Assembly (NCBI GenBank): GCA_019155185.1 | Contig: CM032805.1 | Span: 14,251,942-14,315,941, forward strand | From: Beaufortia kweichowensis | Lineage: Eukaryota; Chordata; Actinopteri; Cypriniformes; Gastromyzontidae | Direction: 5' to 3' | Length of the DNA: 64,000 bases | In this document: piece by piece, positions 1 to 12,394 of the stretch | Numbering within the stretch: the stretch's first letter is position 1 | Layout of the letters: the number at the start of each line of letters is the position of its first letter | Made by a program: the position numbers and the translations under genes | Notes under the pieces: generated by a model | The model's input: only the letters and a program-made list of their open reading frames with translations | Databases searched by the model: none | Told to the model about the DNA's origin: nothing

Positions 1-3000
1 TATTGAAATCTTACATTTAAGTCCCAACCTAGATGGGGTATCTTTAGCTCACATTCGAGGCAGCACCCTGTTACATCAACCAATAATTATTCTTTAACAC
101 TAGGTGAGGAAGTGCACTAGTTATCAAGATGTAAACCGGAAGTGTTTTTCTTGCATCTTAAAATATCAAATTAGTAAATCTACTCAAACCTACCCACTAT
201 AGAAGTGAACCATAAACTGTAAACGCACCATAAACACTGTAACTTTCATTCTGTCATACAAACTTTTGTATAAAAAGTTGATTGCACCTTTCTGAGGTCG
301 GAAAGACTGAGAACTGATATTTGTTATGAGCAACATACAATTTAGCAGTGGGAACTTACCAGAACTGACAGACTAAGCGTTTAAGTTTTTAAGAACTCCA
401 CTGGGTTGCCTATTTAGTTATTTTTATCTAATTTTTATTTCATGTAAAAACATTGAGTTTGCTTTTGTAAATCTAGAAAGACAAAGCACTATTTACCTAG
501 TAGTATGGTGGTATCTGGTACCTGCTACTGAGCATGCTCACTGAAAGTATTGAGTCTGGGGTTAATACCCATAATCCTTTGCAACTGGCTAATTTATTTA
601 CATGTGTTTGATCAAACAACGGAGATTTATAAAACTGTGTAAATATTTCTTATGTAAAAACAAGAGTTGCATTGGGTCTATATAAGTGTTTTTGTTTTAT
701 TTATTTATTTGAAAAAAAAGTGTGACACCATTAGGGAGATTAGTATCGAAATATATTAAGTAGCCTATAGTTTACAAAAGCACGGGTTTCTTTGACATAC
801 AAATATGAGTTTGAAATCTTAGATAGAGGTACACAAATGAAAACTATGCTTTTGCGACAGGTTTTTTGCCTAAATTTGTCAGCTTTGCTTGCAATTTTAA
901 CCTTGATACACATCATTTAGCCTGAAGTATGTCTAAAATCTGATGTTTTTGGCAACGCTACAGAAATACCGCTTCATACCTCGGCTGCTTTGATGGCTGT
1001 TGTATTACATCGCGATCTCTCTTTCAGAAGTTACAACAATTTGTGTTTCTGTTGATAGTAAAATGGCCTCAGTAGATATAAGTATTGTAAATAAAACTTA
1101 AAATTTAGTTTTTTTATGTAAATGTTTAAAGTTTATATAAGTTTTAATACACAGCATAAACTCTTAATGGCTCAAAGCTCAAAAATCTTACGTCAAGGCA
1201 AGATATCATCATTCAGAAGAACAAGGAACTGGTAAGAGAACTTGGACTGAATGTTTCTACTTTTCTGCATACTATTTTACTATAAACAATTAATAATAAT
1301 GTATGTAATATGCAGTATAGCTGCAGTGTTTGCCTCGTTGCGATGTCAATTTCTACTTTTGTATTAGAACTTGCTTTTACTACCACTGAAGAAATGCTAA
1401 AAAGATAGCATTCTGTTGTTTAATGTTTATTGCTGATAGACAATAAATGCAGATGCCAACTGTGTCGTTCGTCACTTTTATTAATGCCTACATCGCAGGC
1501 TATAATGGTGAGATGGTAACCACAACAAGAGGGTCATACAGGGTAATGAGTTTAACAGAGGTCTACTTGGCTAAGCCAACCATGCATACTTTTTCTCTCT
1601 GTGTATCTTTTCCTCTAATACTACCAAGTGAGGTAAACGTAATCTCATAGCTTTTATGGCCTTACGACGGCTCATAAAAAAGTTACTAGATCATTTGGTG
1701 CACTTGTTACAGTCTACACATTTAATAACCTGTACTGTAAAACATGATATCATCCCTCTGTATAATAACAATTTGTAATTTATATGTGATCATATGTAGC
1801 CATATCTTGAACTTGCGTCCAGGGTTTTGAGACGAGTGTTAAAAATTCTGTTTGTTTTCACTGTTTCACAAGATTAAATTAACTCGACACGAAAATGTCA
1901 CAAAAAGACAGACTCCACCCATACTTGCTCTGTCATTAAACGAAATGTTGGTAATATTTTCAGTCTCTCGCCTCCTTAGTGGGTTGTAAACACAAACATA
2001 GTTTGCAAAATGAATGTTTGCCGAAGACTTTTGCAGGAGTTTCAATGACACATTTAGAAAGAAACGCTGTCAGCAGCCGACAAGAAAGTGTTTATAGAGT
2101 TTGACACTTTTATATGTCAGCCGGTTTGGTGAGATCAGTTAGAATCAACGAAAGAGAAGAAATGTTGTCTTTGCAAATATGAAGTGTCTGAGTGTAAGTT
2201 ATAATCAAACATGTGGTGCAAAGCAGACAGCTGATGTTGTGATGTTTCATGTCATGCCGTGTCTCTTTTTATTCTGTGCAACATTTTACTGCTCAATCAC
2301 AGTTTTAGTTTTTTAGGAGCAGAACGTGTTAAAACAATTCCAGTGTGATTATTGTTCAAACCGCTTTAGAAAATTATACTTGATTGGGACTAATTCTGAA
2401 AATTGGAGATGTTGAAACAAGTTGCATTTTGAGGGAATGCTTAATGATACGCTATTTGAAATCTTCCATGAAGTTTGCAGAGAGATCTTCCACTTAACCT
2501 GCTTTTACCACTAGTTACAAAAAGCATACATACGATGTTATTATGTCGCCACACAATGCTGATCCTGATCATACATCAAGACCGCTTTTGTGTTATAGAG
2601 GGTATGATTAATTGGGTGTGTGCATTTCCCATGCACCCAAAAATACATTTCAGTCTCCTAAAGACAGAACTTGGCTTTTAAAAGTAAGAGAAGGTTGTGT
2701 GAGAAGACCTAAGCTAAGGAAATAAAACATGATGAAAGGGCCCTAATGACAAAAAAATGCTTAGTGATGAAGATGCTGAACGCAAAAACATCCACGGGCA
2801 CAAGAGAAATGCACAAAACGTGTGCCCCCTTCTGGCCATTTTGTGGAATTGTCCTAATATGCCCTCACAAGTTGAGAGAGTGTAAAAGACTCCAAGTCAG
2901 ATGTATTTTCCAGAACGTCTTCTTTATTAGCCGTTTCTGGGTGAAGCACTTGCAAAAATACACACTTAAAATACCATAAACTTGTTTGGCCTGAAATAGG

Positions 3001-3820
3001 AAACTTTATGAAAGCCTCACACATTCTCAGAGAAGAGAAACTCAACAAACAGAGCCAAAGTAGCTCCTGTATATATATATATTTCTTAAGGAAAGAGTTA
3101 AATATATTTTCTGATGGACAAGTACATTTAGTTGAATCATGTTTGTTGTGATGTACATCAGTCATCACACCAGCAAGCTGAAACTATCCTCCTTTGTATT
3201 TAATGTTTTATTTTTGTATGTTTTTCAGGTTGAAATGCGAGTGCAGCAGACGGTCAAAAAGGTGAAAAGTTTGTTTACCAGACTATGGAAATAAAAAAGT
3301 TTAAATGGCAGTTTTGTAAAAGCTCCTGTCAGTGATACATTAGAAATACAGAGAAATACATTAATAATGATGTTTTTATTTATGAATATATGTATCAAAT
3401 TATGTAAATAATTTGTAATGTACATAAATAAAAATGAAACTATATTCATAGTAATGTAAGTTTTTGATAAGCAAATGGCAAATCACACTGTATGGAAATC
3501 AAGCCAAGTTTATCTGAATTATTGTTTACATCACGTTTCTAAAGTTAACAACATTACACATGGACATACACATCACAGAGACCATCCATACCCTAAAAAT
3601 GACAATTCACCCTACCAGATTTAGCACTAAAATGCATCTTTTGTAGCTTTGAGGTGAACTTAACAAGATCTAATCATGGGTCTAAACACTCAAAGCAAAA
3701 AGCCATTCTGAAGTGACATGCCAACAGTGGGCAAATCTGTCTGGTAATTACAGCCTAGCATTGAGAGGGGAGGTACTAGTGTGGTAGGTGCTTTTTTAAT
3801 GATGCAAGGGCCAGATATGG
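1..3820. other. Intergenic region upstream of col10a1, no gene recognised
   Basis: AT-rich sequence with only short open frames, none with recognisable protein similarity, codon bias or consistent splice sites. A short (TA)n run lies near 3071-3081. No RNA gene or clear transposon was recognised by eye. The stretch just before 3821 is the immediate col10a1 promoter and may hold its regulatory sites. In mammals COL10A1 lies inside NT5DC1, but I found no NT5DC1-like exon here. Confidence 0.6.
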
Positions 3821-3828
3821 TATAAAAA
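3821..3828 (+). promoter_or_regulatory. col10a1: TATA box of col10a1
   Basis: The sequence tataaaaa at 3821 lies about 30 bases before the likely start of a leader exon. That exon ends at 3943 with a good donor (ccg|gtaggt). Spacing and the downstream exon structure fit a TATA-driven gene, which suits a strongly tissue-restricted collagen. Confidence 0.7.
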
Positions 3829-4147
3829 CCCTCATCATTGTGCTAGGCAGCAGAAGATCCTCTGGCAGGCTCCTACTACAAGGATATTCAGAAGTGGGAG
3901 CCGCAGCTTGTTTCATTTATTTATTTGGAACCCAAGTATGCCGGTAGGTGTCTGTTTTCTCACTACTTTGGATATTTTTTCAGTAACCAGGCCTTAAAAT
4001 GAAGGGATGTCTATTAGCAGGTGCAGAGAGGAATGAACACGTATACTGTATAGAATATAAAAGTGTAGTTTGCAGGTTATCAACTGAGATTTTCTTTAGA
4101 GATAATCTTATTTAATTTCTCAACTTTTGCAGATTTGACCTCAGAGA

Positions 4148-7100
4148 ATGGAACTACGAGTAGCAAGCGTTCTTCTCCTCCTCGTCGCCTTTACGGCTGC
4201 TCTTGGCGAGAGATATGTTGTCAAGAAAGCGGTGAAGGGCCCCCAGTACCAGCCATACTCAGTGAAAAGCCATGGTAAGAGTTTATCTCTAAACATTTTT
4301 TGCTTTAAATGTTTGCTATGAAGGACATTAGAAATAACACACATGTATTCAGTATTCACTATGAAGGCAGGCAAAACAAAAACAATGACATGTGCTCGAT
4401 ACCAAGTTTTACGAGTCCAGCATACTGATTGGTTACTTATAAACAAGGGCTCGTCCAATAGTCTAATGCAACCTGTCTAAGGCTTTTAATATTCACATTT
4501 TAGACTAACTGTTGGCTAAAACACTTCATATCTCCATTTTGCTCTATAGTGTATTCATATATGTCTTCATTTCAAAAGCTAAATTTGTGTAAACATTATT
4601 TTAGTATTTTAGTTTAAATGTTAAATCATTTTACTCCATACAGACAACATTCTTTTTGGCTTAACTATCAAAATTCAAGATGTTGAATCTGCGTTCTTAG
4701 CTTTTGGCTGCATTGATTCATGAGGACTATTACATTTAAATCCAAAGTATTAAGTTCATGAATATATAAATGTAATATGATATGAATGGAAGAAATTAAA
4801 ATAACCAGTCTTGTTTCTATATCAGTACTGTTCACTGAATCACTATTCCTAACATAGAATATTCTTTTAAGATATTGTATTATTTATATCTACCTTTCAG
4901 GTCTGATTTAAATGTAGGAATATGTCACTTTTACTTACATTTACTGTATATTAAAGTAATGCACAGGTTTACCTGATTTGGATGAGCAGAAGGAATTCAA
5001 TATTACTCTGTATTCAAAAGCAAAACCCAACTTTTGCAGGTTACAGTTATTTGTATTTGTTTTTATATAAATACAGCCTCTAGAAACAGGTTTAAAAGTG
5101 TGTTGTCTGGGTGTGTCACAGCAAAATGTAGACACATCTGTTTTGGTTAATGAAAGCTGTGCTTCCAAGAATGGCCTTTAGACTGATGCAGTTTACAAAC
5201 CAGTAGATTTTACCACATGAAGGTCATCATATAAAACTAGGGCTTTTTATTCTCCAGACACATGAATATGTATGTTCTTTTAAACATACTTTTTAGATCC
5301 CCACTGAAATTCACAAAATGAAGAAAAAGAATGTGCAACGTAGTGCTGAAACTGCATAGTTCTGGGTTTATATACTTTAAATATAATATCTGATGCATAT
5401 AAAACTAGCTCACAAAACGTTTGTTATGCACCCACAGTACACAGGCTAAAACATATTAGTATAAAACAAGTATAAAACATATTACTTCTGTTTCGATATA
5501 GGCTTTATAGGGCATCTTTAAAACCTACTCTGAGAAACTGACTTGCCGTAATGATCTTTAGGGCAAGAGGCCTTTGGTCAAAAATATAGAAATATACATA
5601 GAGAGAGAAATATATAAATCAGAAACATTTAAGCAGATTTTTTTCTTTCAAGGTAAAATCATTCAAAGGAATACTTTCATCAGAATACTTACTTTTTTAA
5701 TCAGTTAAACATAGCTAGAGTATGTTGTATTACTTTAATCTGGTACAGACCTTTAGCAATACCATAACAATGTATATTATTAACCACAAATTTAATAAAT
5801 GGTAAAAAAATAGTCAGTGTAATGTCCTTTACACACACAATATCTTTGAATGAAAAACATACAATGAAACATTTATTGTCTTAAATCTTAATTCCAGATT
5901 TTTTTAATGCCAGTTTCACTTGCATGTAATTGTTGATGGATTAAAATGTTGACACTGATATACTTTTTTGTTTCATTCCAGTGGTGTCTGTAGCTGGAGA
6001 ACCTGGCATTCCTGGTGAGCCAGGCCCAGCTGGACCTCCTGGCCCCCCTGGACCCCCAGGAGAAAATGGCTATGGACTGCCTGGGCCACAAGGACCATCT
6101 GGACCACCTGGACCTGCTGGTTACTCTGCACCTGGAAAACCTGGCTCTCCAGGTGGACCTGGCAAACCTGGTGCCACAGGTGCACCTGGACCAAAAGGAG
6201 ACACTGGTGCACCTGGACATCAAGGTCCTAGGGGCATGCCTGGCTCTGCTGGTAGCCCAGGACCCGCAGGCTTCTCGTCCCCAGGCAAACCTGGACCAGC
6301 AGGACTTCCAGGATCAGCAGGACCAAGAGGAGAACCAGGTCATAAAGGACATCCAGGTGTTCCCGGTCTGTCAGGACAAAAAGGAGAGAGGGGTGTTGGG
6401 GTTCAGGGACCACCTGGTGAGAGAGGTCCAGCTGGCTCAACAGGTTCTCCAGGAAAGCCTGGTGAGCCCGGTATTGGAAGACCTGGCAGAGCCGGATCTC
6501 CTGGTGAACCAGGCAAATCAGGCACCCCTGGTCGTGATGGGGAACCTGGACCCATGGGGGTGCAGGGTCCAAAAGGTCAACCAGGAGCTCCGGGAGTTGG
6601 AATCCCTGGCAAGCCAGGTGATAATGGTGCCCCAGGTATGCCTGGCTCTGCTGGCCCCAAAGGTCCACAAGGAGCGACTGGTGCACCTGGTGCTCCTGGT
6701 GTTTCAGGTTATGGCAAACCAGGTGAACCTGGTGCAAAAGGTGAAAGGGGAGCAGCCGGTATCCCAGGTGCAGTAGGTCCAAAAGGTGAGCCAGGTGCTA
6801 AAGGACACACAGGATATCCAGGTGCTGCTGGTCCTGTGGGTCCAGCTGGTCCTCAAGGTGCAAGAGGTTTCCCAGGTGAGAGGGGAGCAACAGGTGATAA
6901 GGGTGAGTCAGGTCCAGTGGGGGCCCCAGGGCTAAAGGGACACAAGGGAGAGCAGGGACCACAGGGAGTTGAGGGCAAGCAGGGTTATCCAGGGGCAGTA
7001 GGCCCACAAGGTCCAAGAGGAGCTACAGGTGCTCCAGGTAGCAAAGGTGATATTGGCCACACAGGTGCTCCTGGAACCCCTGGAACATCTGGACCTGTAG

Positions 7101-7822
7101 GACCAAAGGGCCTTTCAGGACATCCAGGCGCAGTGGGGGAAACAGGGGAGGCTGGTGCCCCTGGTGCAAGAGGCCCTCCTGGTCCTGCAGGTCCTGCAGG
7201 TCCTTCAGGCCACAAAGGTCACCCTGGTCTGCCCGGGGCACCTGGCCCCGCAGGTTTGGCTGCAAAGGGAATTCCTGGACCTCAGGGTCCTCCTGGACTT
7301 CCTGGAACTGAAGGGCCTGTTGGACTTCCAGGTCCTGTTGGACCCCCTGGCCCACCTGGTCCTCCTGGTGAGATTGTTTATGAGAAGGGCAAAGTTGATA
7401 CAGAGTACCCAGTTCTTGTCAAGAGTCCAGTATCTGCATTCACTGTTGCAACTGTGACACCTTATCCCCCATCTGGTACCCCAATTAAGTTTGATCAGAT
7501 TGTGTACAATGCAGAGCAGCATTATGATCCTGAGACTGGCTTGTTTACCTGCCAGATTCCAGGAATTTATTACTTCTCCTACAGCATGCATGTGAATGGG
7601 GCTAATGCTTTGGTGGCACTTTATAAAAACAGTGATCCGGTCATGTTCACCTATGATGAGTATAACAAGGGATTCCTGGACCAAATGTCTGGTGGTGCTG
7701 TCCTTCAGCTCAATGAGCAGGACACTGTTTACATCCAGATCCCTGATGATGAGGCTAATGGTGTTTTTGCTGCTGATAATGTTCATTGCTCCTTCTCTGG
7801 GTTCCTGATCGCCTCCACGTGA
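4148..7822 (+). CDS. col10a1: Collagen type X alpha 1 chain
   Basis: Short-chain network collagen of hypertrophic cartilage and fish bone-forming cells, secreted to the matrix. Exons: leader about 3850-3943; exon 2 at 4133-4274 with the ATG at 4148; exon 3 from 5982 to the TGA at 7820-7822. The exon 2/3 junction is phase 1 (CAT G|TG GTG). The product is about 655 aa. Residues 1-20 are a signal peptide (MELRVASVLLLLVAFTAALG), followed by a short NC2 region. Gly-X-Y repeats run from about residue 48 to 505. A C-terminal C1q-type NC1 trimerisation domain occupies about 523-655 and includes SPVSAFTVAT and a final CSFSGFLIAST. The three-exon layout, with most of the protein in one exon, is typical of COL10A1 (human 680 aa). 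Fish have two copies; synteny suggests col10a1a. Poly(A) signals are at 7972 and 8343. Confidence 0.95.
4275..5981 (+). other. col10a1 intron 2
   Basis: A 1.7-kb AT-rich intron with donor gtaaga at 4275 and acceptor attccag ending at 5981. No further exon, repeat family or RNA gene was recognised inside it. Confidence 0.8.
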
Positions 7823-8342
7823 TAAGGTGATCGAACCACATCACACCTTTTAAAACCATCACTATTTCTCAAACAAATATCCTGTTCTGCAAATATTGAT
7901 GCAAAACAGACTGTGCTATTGTTTTGAGAAATCCAAACATGTTAACTTGAAAATTCCAAGCAATGAGTGCCAATAAAAATAAGTAATTTATGTAACAATT
8001 TATCAGGGATACAAAAGCAGTTACATCCTTACCAATGACATATTTTCTTTAGAGATCATGTGAAGTTGTGTCCAGATAATTTCATGTCTTTGTTTTGTTT
8101 CTTTGTTTGTGTTTTTGTTTTAATTTTACTGTTCACAGTGGTTGATTCAAATCTTTGTGTCTTTACTGTTACTGTTGACCTTATATCATTACTGATTAAA
8201 CAGAGAATGCTGTTCCTGACATCCCTATATCTGACTTGAATATTGTGAGCTGGTGAAAATGATTGAAAACTCACAAACAAATAAACATCTTTAAATGTTA
8301 TCCCAAATAATTATTTTTGCTCTGTAAACCATAATGGCTGAA

Positions 8343-8348
8343 AATAAA
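8343..8348 (+). other. col10a1: Poly(A) signal of col10a1
   Basis: An aataaa hexamer about 520 bases after the stop, followed by a GT-rich stretch (tgtctgctgtgttgtgt). An earlier aataaa at 7972 could give a shorter 3' UTR. Confidence 0.65.
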
Positions 8349-8379
8349 GTTTCCTAAAGAGCTCTTGTGTCTGCTGTGT

Positions 8380-9440
8380 TGTGTTTAAAGCATGCAACAT
8401 CTAAATTACAACAAGTGCATTAAAGAATTGCTAAGTTCTTGAATTTAAAGCGAGACATTGCTATTGTGTGTCGGTAGTTAAAAACATCTTTAGTTTCAAA
8501 AAGAAGTTTCCAGGGAGTACAAGATTAGCCTTGATGACGGTGTTAAGTTCAGCCAGTCAACCTTAAAGAGATGTGGGGAGACAAGTCAAATACAAGCCGC
8601 TGGGTGGAGGAAGTTCAGAGCCACAAGCCACAGGCAGTCTGGGCACTGCCTTTAGAGGGTTTTGATTGAATGAAAAAACTCAGGGAAAAAGCACCTGGAG
8701 GGCAAAGTTGTTTCCATCTGTAAGCAGGCAGAGGGCAGATTTGGAAGCCGCAAGTTTAAAGTTGCCATCTAAAAACCTTTAGTTCTTAAACTAGAAAGAG
8801 GAATATTGGGTGAAAACACACCCATTTTATGGTTGCTAGATTAGTGGTGGAGTTAATCTTGGAATGCATAAAATGCAGGGTTCAAAATTATTTGTGGACT
8901 TCTGTGGTAGGCTAAAAACATCCGAGTGGTGTCTGTTAACATCCTTTTATACTTAGAAAGCATTTGGACTTTTCTTTGGACATTTAGTGGGGTTAAGGGC
9001 GAGTACAGAAAACAAAATAAAACCGGTCGAGTGTTTCATACTTTGAGGTCTATGTGCTATGTCTAAGAGGTGAAAGGAAACTAAAAAACCTCATAATGGC
9101 ATAATTATGAGTTTCACATGGTGCTGTTGTTCAATTGTGTAGACACTTTAGGAGTTTGAGGGTAGAGATAATCCATAGTAGAAGAAACAACCAAAATAAC
9201 TTGGAAAAACACAGAAAGTTAGTGCTTTGCACAAAATACACATTTGTTTCCTCTTGCTAAACCCTCAAATTAAAGCATTGCAATGTTATAAAAAGACATA
9301 GCCAATAGCAAGTCAACAATAGATTCAAGTAGTCAAAAGCATTTTAATTTCATGAATGTTGTGATAATAATAATAATAATTAATTTTACACAGAAGATGC
9401 ACATATTTTTTCACTAGCAATGTTAATGAACAAAACCACT
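8380..9440. other. Intergenic region between col10a1 and marcks
   Basis: The two genes converge here. No coding exon recognised. The part around 8520-8760 is less AT-rich than its surroundings and could hold a regulatory element, but nothing in it identifies a factor with confidence. An (ATA)n run lies near 9365-9381. Confidence 0.45.
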
Positions 9441-9462
9441 CATATATTGTCTGTCTAAATCC

Positions 9463-9468
9463 TTTATT
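9463..9468 (-). other. marcks: Poly(A) signal of marcks
   Basis: tttatt on the + strand reads aataaa on the minus strand, about 910 bases after the marcks stop. MARCKS messages normally have a long 3' UTR, so the distance fits. Confidence 0.5.
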
Positions 9469-10375
9469 TTTGTTTTGAATGCCCCTAAAATGCAGGGGTT
9501 AAAAGAAGCATTGTGAACAATTTGCACGCAGTTACATTCCATTTAAAAATCAAGTAGAGATGGTGCTGAAGTATTTACAGGAAACAAAAAAAAATCTACT
9601 TGACGATTGCACCGGCAAAAATTTCATACATTTGTGGAACTGTGTTGGAATAAAACCACTTCGACTGCATTACACATGACAGGTCAAAAGTTTTGATCTT
9701 AAACATTTCAGAACATCATTCTCACTGAAACGAGTATCTTCAGAGAAAAAAATACTTCATTTAATACCACTGATATTAAGAAAGAAAGACATAAAGCCAT
9801 TTTATCAACATCATAAAAACCAGCAATGACAAAAGCCGATAGCAATACACAATGCTGCAGTCTTGCACAATGCAGCGTTTGAGGTTTTGAGCACCTATTT
9901 CAGTGATTCACGTAAATTAAATGACAACTGACCGATAACATCTGCAAATTGTTTGATGATGTCGCTTCTAAAATTTCTTTTCCACACATTTGATTTACAC
10001 AATTGTATGGCGCCAGTACCTTCAACTAACATTTCAACTCAATTTCCTTATGACACTAACATAGTTCACCTACAAAACAAAAAATAAAAAAGTATAAAAC
10101 AAACAATGCTATTTATTTCACTCATGCACACACACACGCGCACCACTTACACAACTGCTACAAAAATTGATGAAAAACATGAGAAAACTGTGCCTTTCAC
10201 TTTCCAATCGCTCCACCCAACACCCTTCCTTCAAAATGCCATGTACAATGTAGTGGATGGAACAAGAATGGATAAAGTGAAAGTATGGGATAAAACAAAA
10301 GATTTGAAATGTCATTGGTTTTTGTACAAATTTTCCATGTTTGTGCTCCTCGGACTTCATCCTATCACCTCCATT

Positions 10376-11909
10376 TTATTCTGCGGCAGCCGGGGTCTCA
10401 GGGGTCTCCGAACTCTCCGCGGCTGCTGGTTCTTGAGGTGCGGCTTCTGCTTGCTTCTCCTCGACGACTTCATTGGATGGTTTTTCTTCACTGCTTTCGG
10501 TTGGTTCCTCAGCTTTGGGTTCTTCAGCTGGAGCCTCCGTCTTGGCCTCTTCGCTGGAGGCCTCGGGTTTGGCCTCCTCAGGCGCGGGTTCGGCATCCTT
10601 CTTCTCTTCGCCATTCTCTGCAGCGGCTGGTGCTGCTTCTGCTGTCGCCTCTCCACCTTCAGCCTCTTTTTTGGCACTCTTCTTAAACGAGAAGCCGCTT
10701 AGTTTAAACGGTTTCTTAAAAGAGAAGCGCTTCTTCTGTTTGGCAGGCTCGCCGCTTGTTGAGGCAGCACCGTTTTCCTCGGTCTTGGCCGGTTCTTCGC
10801 CGTTGGCGACGGCAGGAGTCTCCCCATCACCTTCTGTAGCGGCCTTCTCAGCACCTGCTTCCTCAGCTTTCCCTTCTTCTGCTTTTACCTCTCCATCAGC
10901 GTGTTTGCCATTGGCTTGCACTTCCTCCGTGGCGGCTTCGGCATTTGGAGAGGCATTCCCGTTGGTTTTGGCATGGCCATTTTCCTTTGGAAAAAAGATT
11001 TTTTCATATAAGTTATAATTTTACTTGCATCACTCTTTACTGAAATTGCATATCTACAGTTTAGAAACATGGAGTTTATAAAACACATTGTGTGGACTCT
11101 ATGGGTTCGCCACGTGGGTGAAGTCTCATACACTTTGTCTGGCTGATGCTGTTGCCATTTAACAGTGAAAGCATTGCAAGATGGACGAGTAGATCTCACC
11201 AGCGTTCATCAAACCGGGGAGATCATCATGTTTAAGTAGATGGGGGCGATCGCTCCGAAAGCGGTGTTCTTGCAAGCCCACATCTCACATTTAAGATAAT
11301 TTTCATATAAAATCTGCGGATTTTATTTCGTTGCTCATTGGTGCTACGATTTTAACAAAAAGATTTAATAAAGGCGTGGTGAGTCTAACGAAATGGCTTT
11401 GGATGGCGGTGAGCTTCGACAAACCTACAATAAAGCTTACGTTTAACTCATTTAAAACGATTAGATTTGTGTAATTTGTGCCTTTCTCTAAAAGGCAGGT
11501 TATGATTTTAAATAAACTTATTGCATTACACGTAATTTGGGGGGCTCGTTTCAATCAACGTGTGGATGGAGAAAAAGCCATTTACCACAAAACAAACCCA
11601 TTTGTTCACCGTATGTGATTTTGCATTTTACAATCTAATATTTGCGCACGAAAAACGCCCGCATTTAATGCAAAGTGTTGATTTTAAGTGAAAAGTCTTT
11701 GAGTTCCTTTGTTGATCGGCGCATTGTTCAACTGAGCCGACTTGGGCTTTCTGGTATTGCACACCCCCTCAAAACATCACACGCATACACAGCCAAAGAC
11801 AACAATTAAACATAATTATTACCTGCCCATTTGATTTATTCGCTGCTTCTGATGGTTTTTCGGCAGCGGTCTCGTCTTTTGCGCCGTTTTTGGAGATTTG
11901 CGCTCCCAT
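10376..11909 (-). CDS. marcks: MARCKS, myristoylated alanine-rich C-kinase substrate
   Basis: Membrane-associated PKC substrate that binds calmodulin, actin and PIP2. Two coding exons: exon 1 at 11909-11823 (MGAQISKNGAK...) and exon 2 at 10984-10376, ending in TAA. The join is phase 0 (CAG|GAA), giving NGQENGHAKTNG, which is almost the human sequence at the same junction. The product is 231 aa. MGAQ supplies the N-myristoylation signal. The effector domain lies at about residues 111-136 (KQKKRFSFKKPFKLSGFSFK, then KSAKK) with the PKC-target serines kept. The rest is Ala/Glu-rich. The gene is divergent from fyn. Fish have marcksa and marcksb; synteny with gja1a and fabp7a suggests marcksa. An antisense frame over the same region is a composition shadow. 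Confidence 0.95.
10985..11822 (-). other. marcks intron
   Basis: Single 838-bp intron, donor gtaata just below 11823 and acceptor ccaaag just above 10984 on the minus strand. No further gene recognised in it. Confidence 0.8.
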
Positions 11910-12330
11910 GCTTGCACGCGCAACAAAGAATCCCAGCAGATCAAATGAATGAACAAAGAGCGCGAGCTTCTCCCACAGACGCGTCGCGTGCTCGCTCTAA
12001 AGAGCGTCTCTTTTCAAATAATACCGCGGAAAAAAGATAACGAGAAGCAAAGCGGCGATAGACCGGTTTGCTAAAAACAAATTAATACGGCGCTCGCTCA
12101 AATAAAATAAATTATTTGGGATAAGAGACGTAGATAATGAAATTGTTCTCTTTTGATAATGAGATGCTGGATACAACGCCCAAATGTTCGTGACGTCACC
12201 GAAGGGCCGTACGAGCCAATAAGACGCCTGCGTGAAGCAGGGGGAGGGGTCACGCTCGGGCGCTGGAGGGGGAGGAGGGGCGCGCGAACAGCAACTGGTG
12301 ATTCAGTACCAATGAACCCAGTCACAAAGG
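11910..12330 (-). promoter_or_regulatory. marcks: CpG-rich promoter and 5' UTR of marcks
   Basis: A GC- and CpG-rich island in AT-rich surroundings, directly upstream of the marcks ATG. It holds a perfect cAMP-response element TGACGTCA at 12191-12198, a CCAAT motif (gagccaataag) near 12213, and G-rich Sp1-like runs at about 12240-12285. No TATA box is obvious, as expected for a broadly expressed gene. Confidence 0.65.
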
Positions 12331-12394
12331 TTTTGTGCTTGTTTTTTATTTCATTTCATTATTTCATTAAACTAGTGGTCTAATGCGTTTTAAT

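Noticed and set aside
2746..3168. Overlapping 77- and 104-codon frames on opposite strands
   Set aside because: No similarity to known proteins, AT-rich, and no splice or promoter signals.
6015..7457. Additional frames of 70-253 codons on both strands over the collagen exon
   Set aside because: Composition shadows of Gly-Pro repeats; leucine- and valine-rich nonsense without domains.
10106..11018. Plus-strand frames of 198 and 181 codons over marcks
   Set aside because: Antisense of the GC-rich marcks coding exon; the minus-strand protein is unmistakable.
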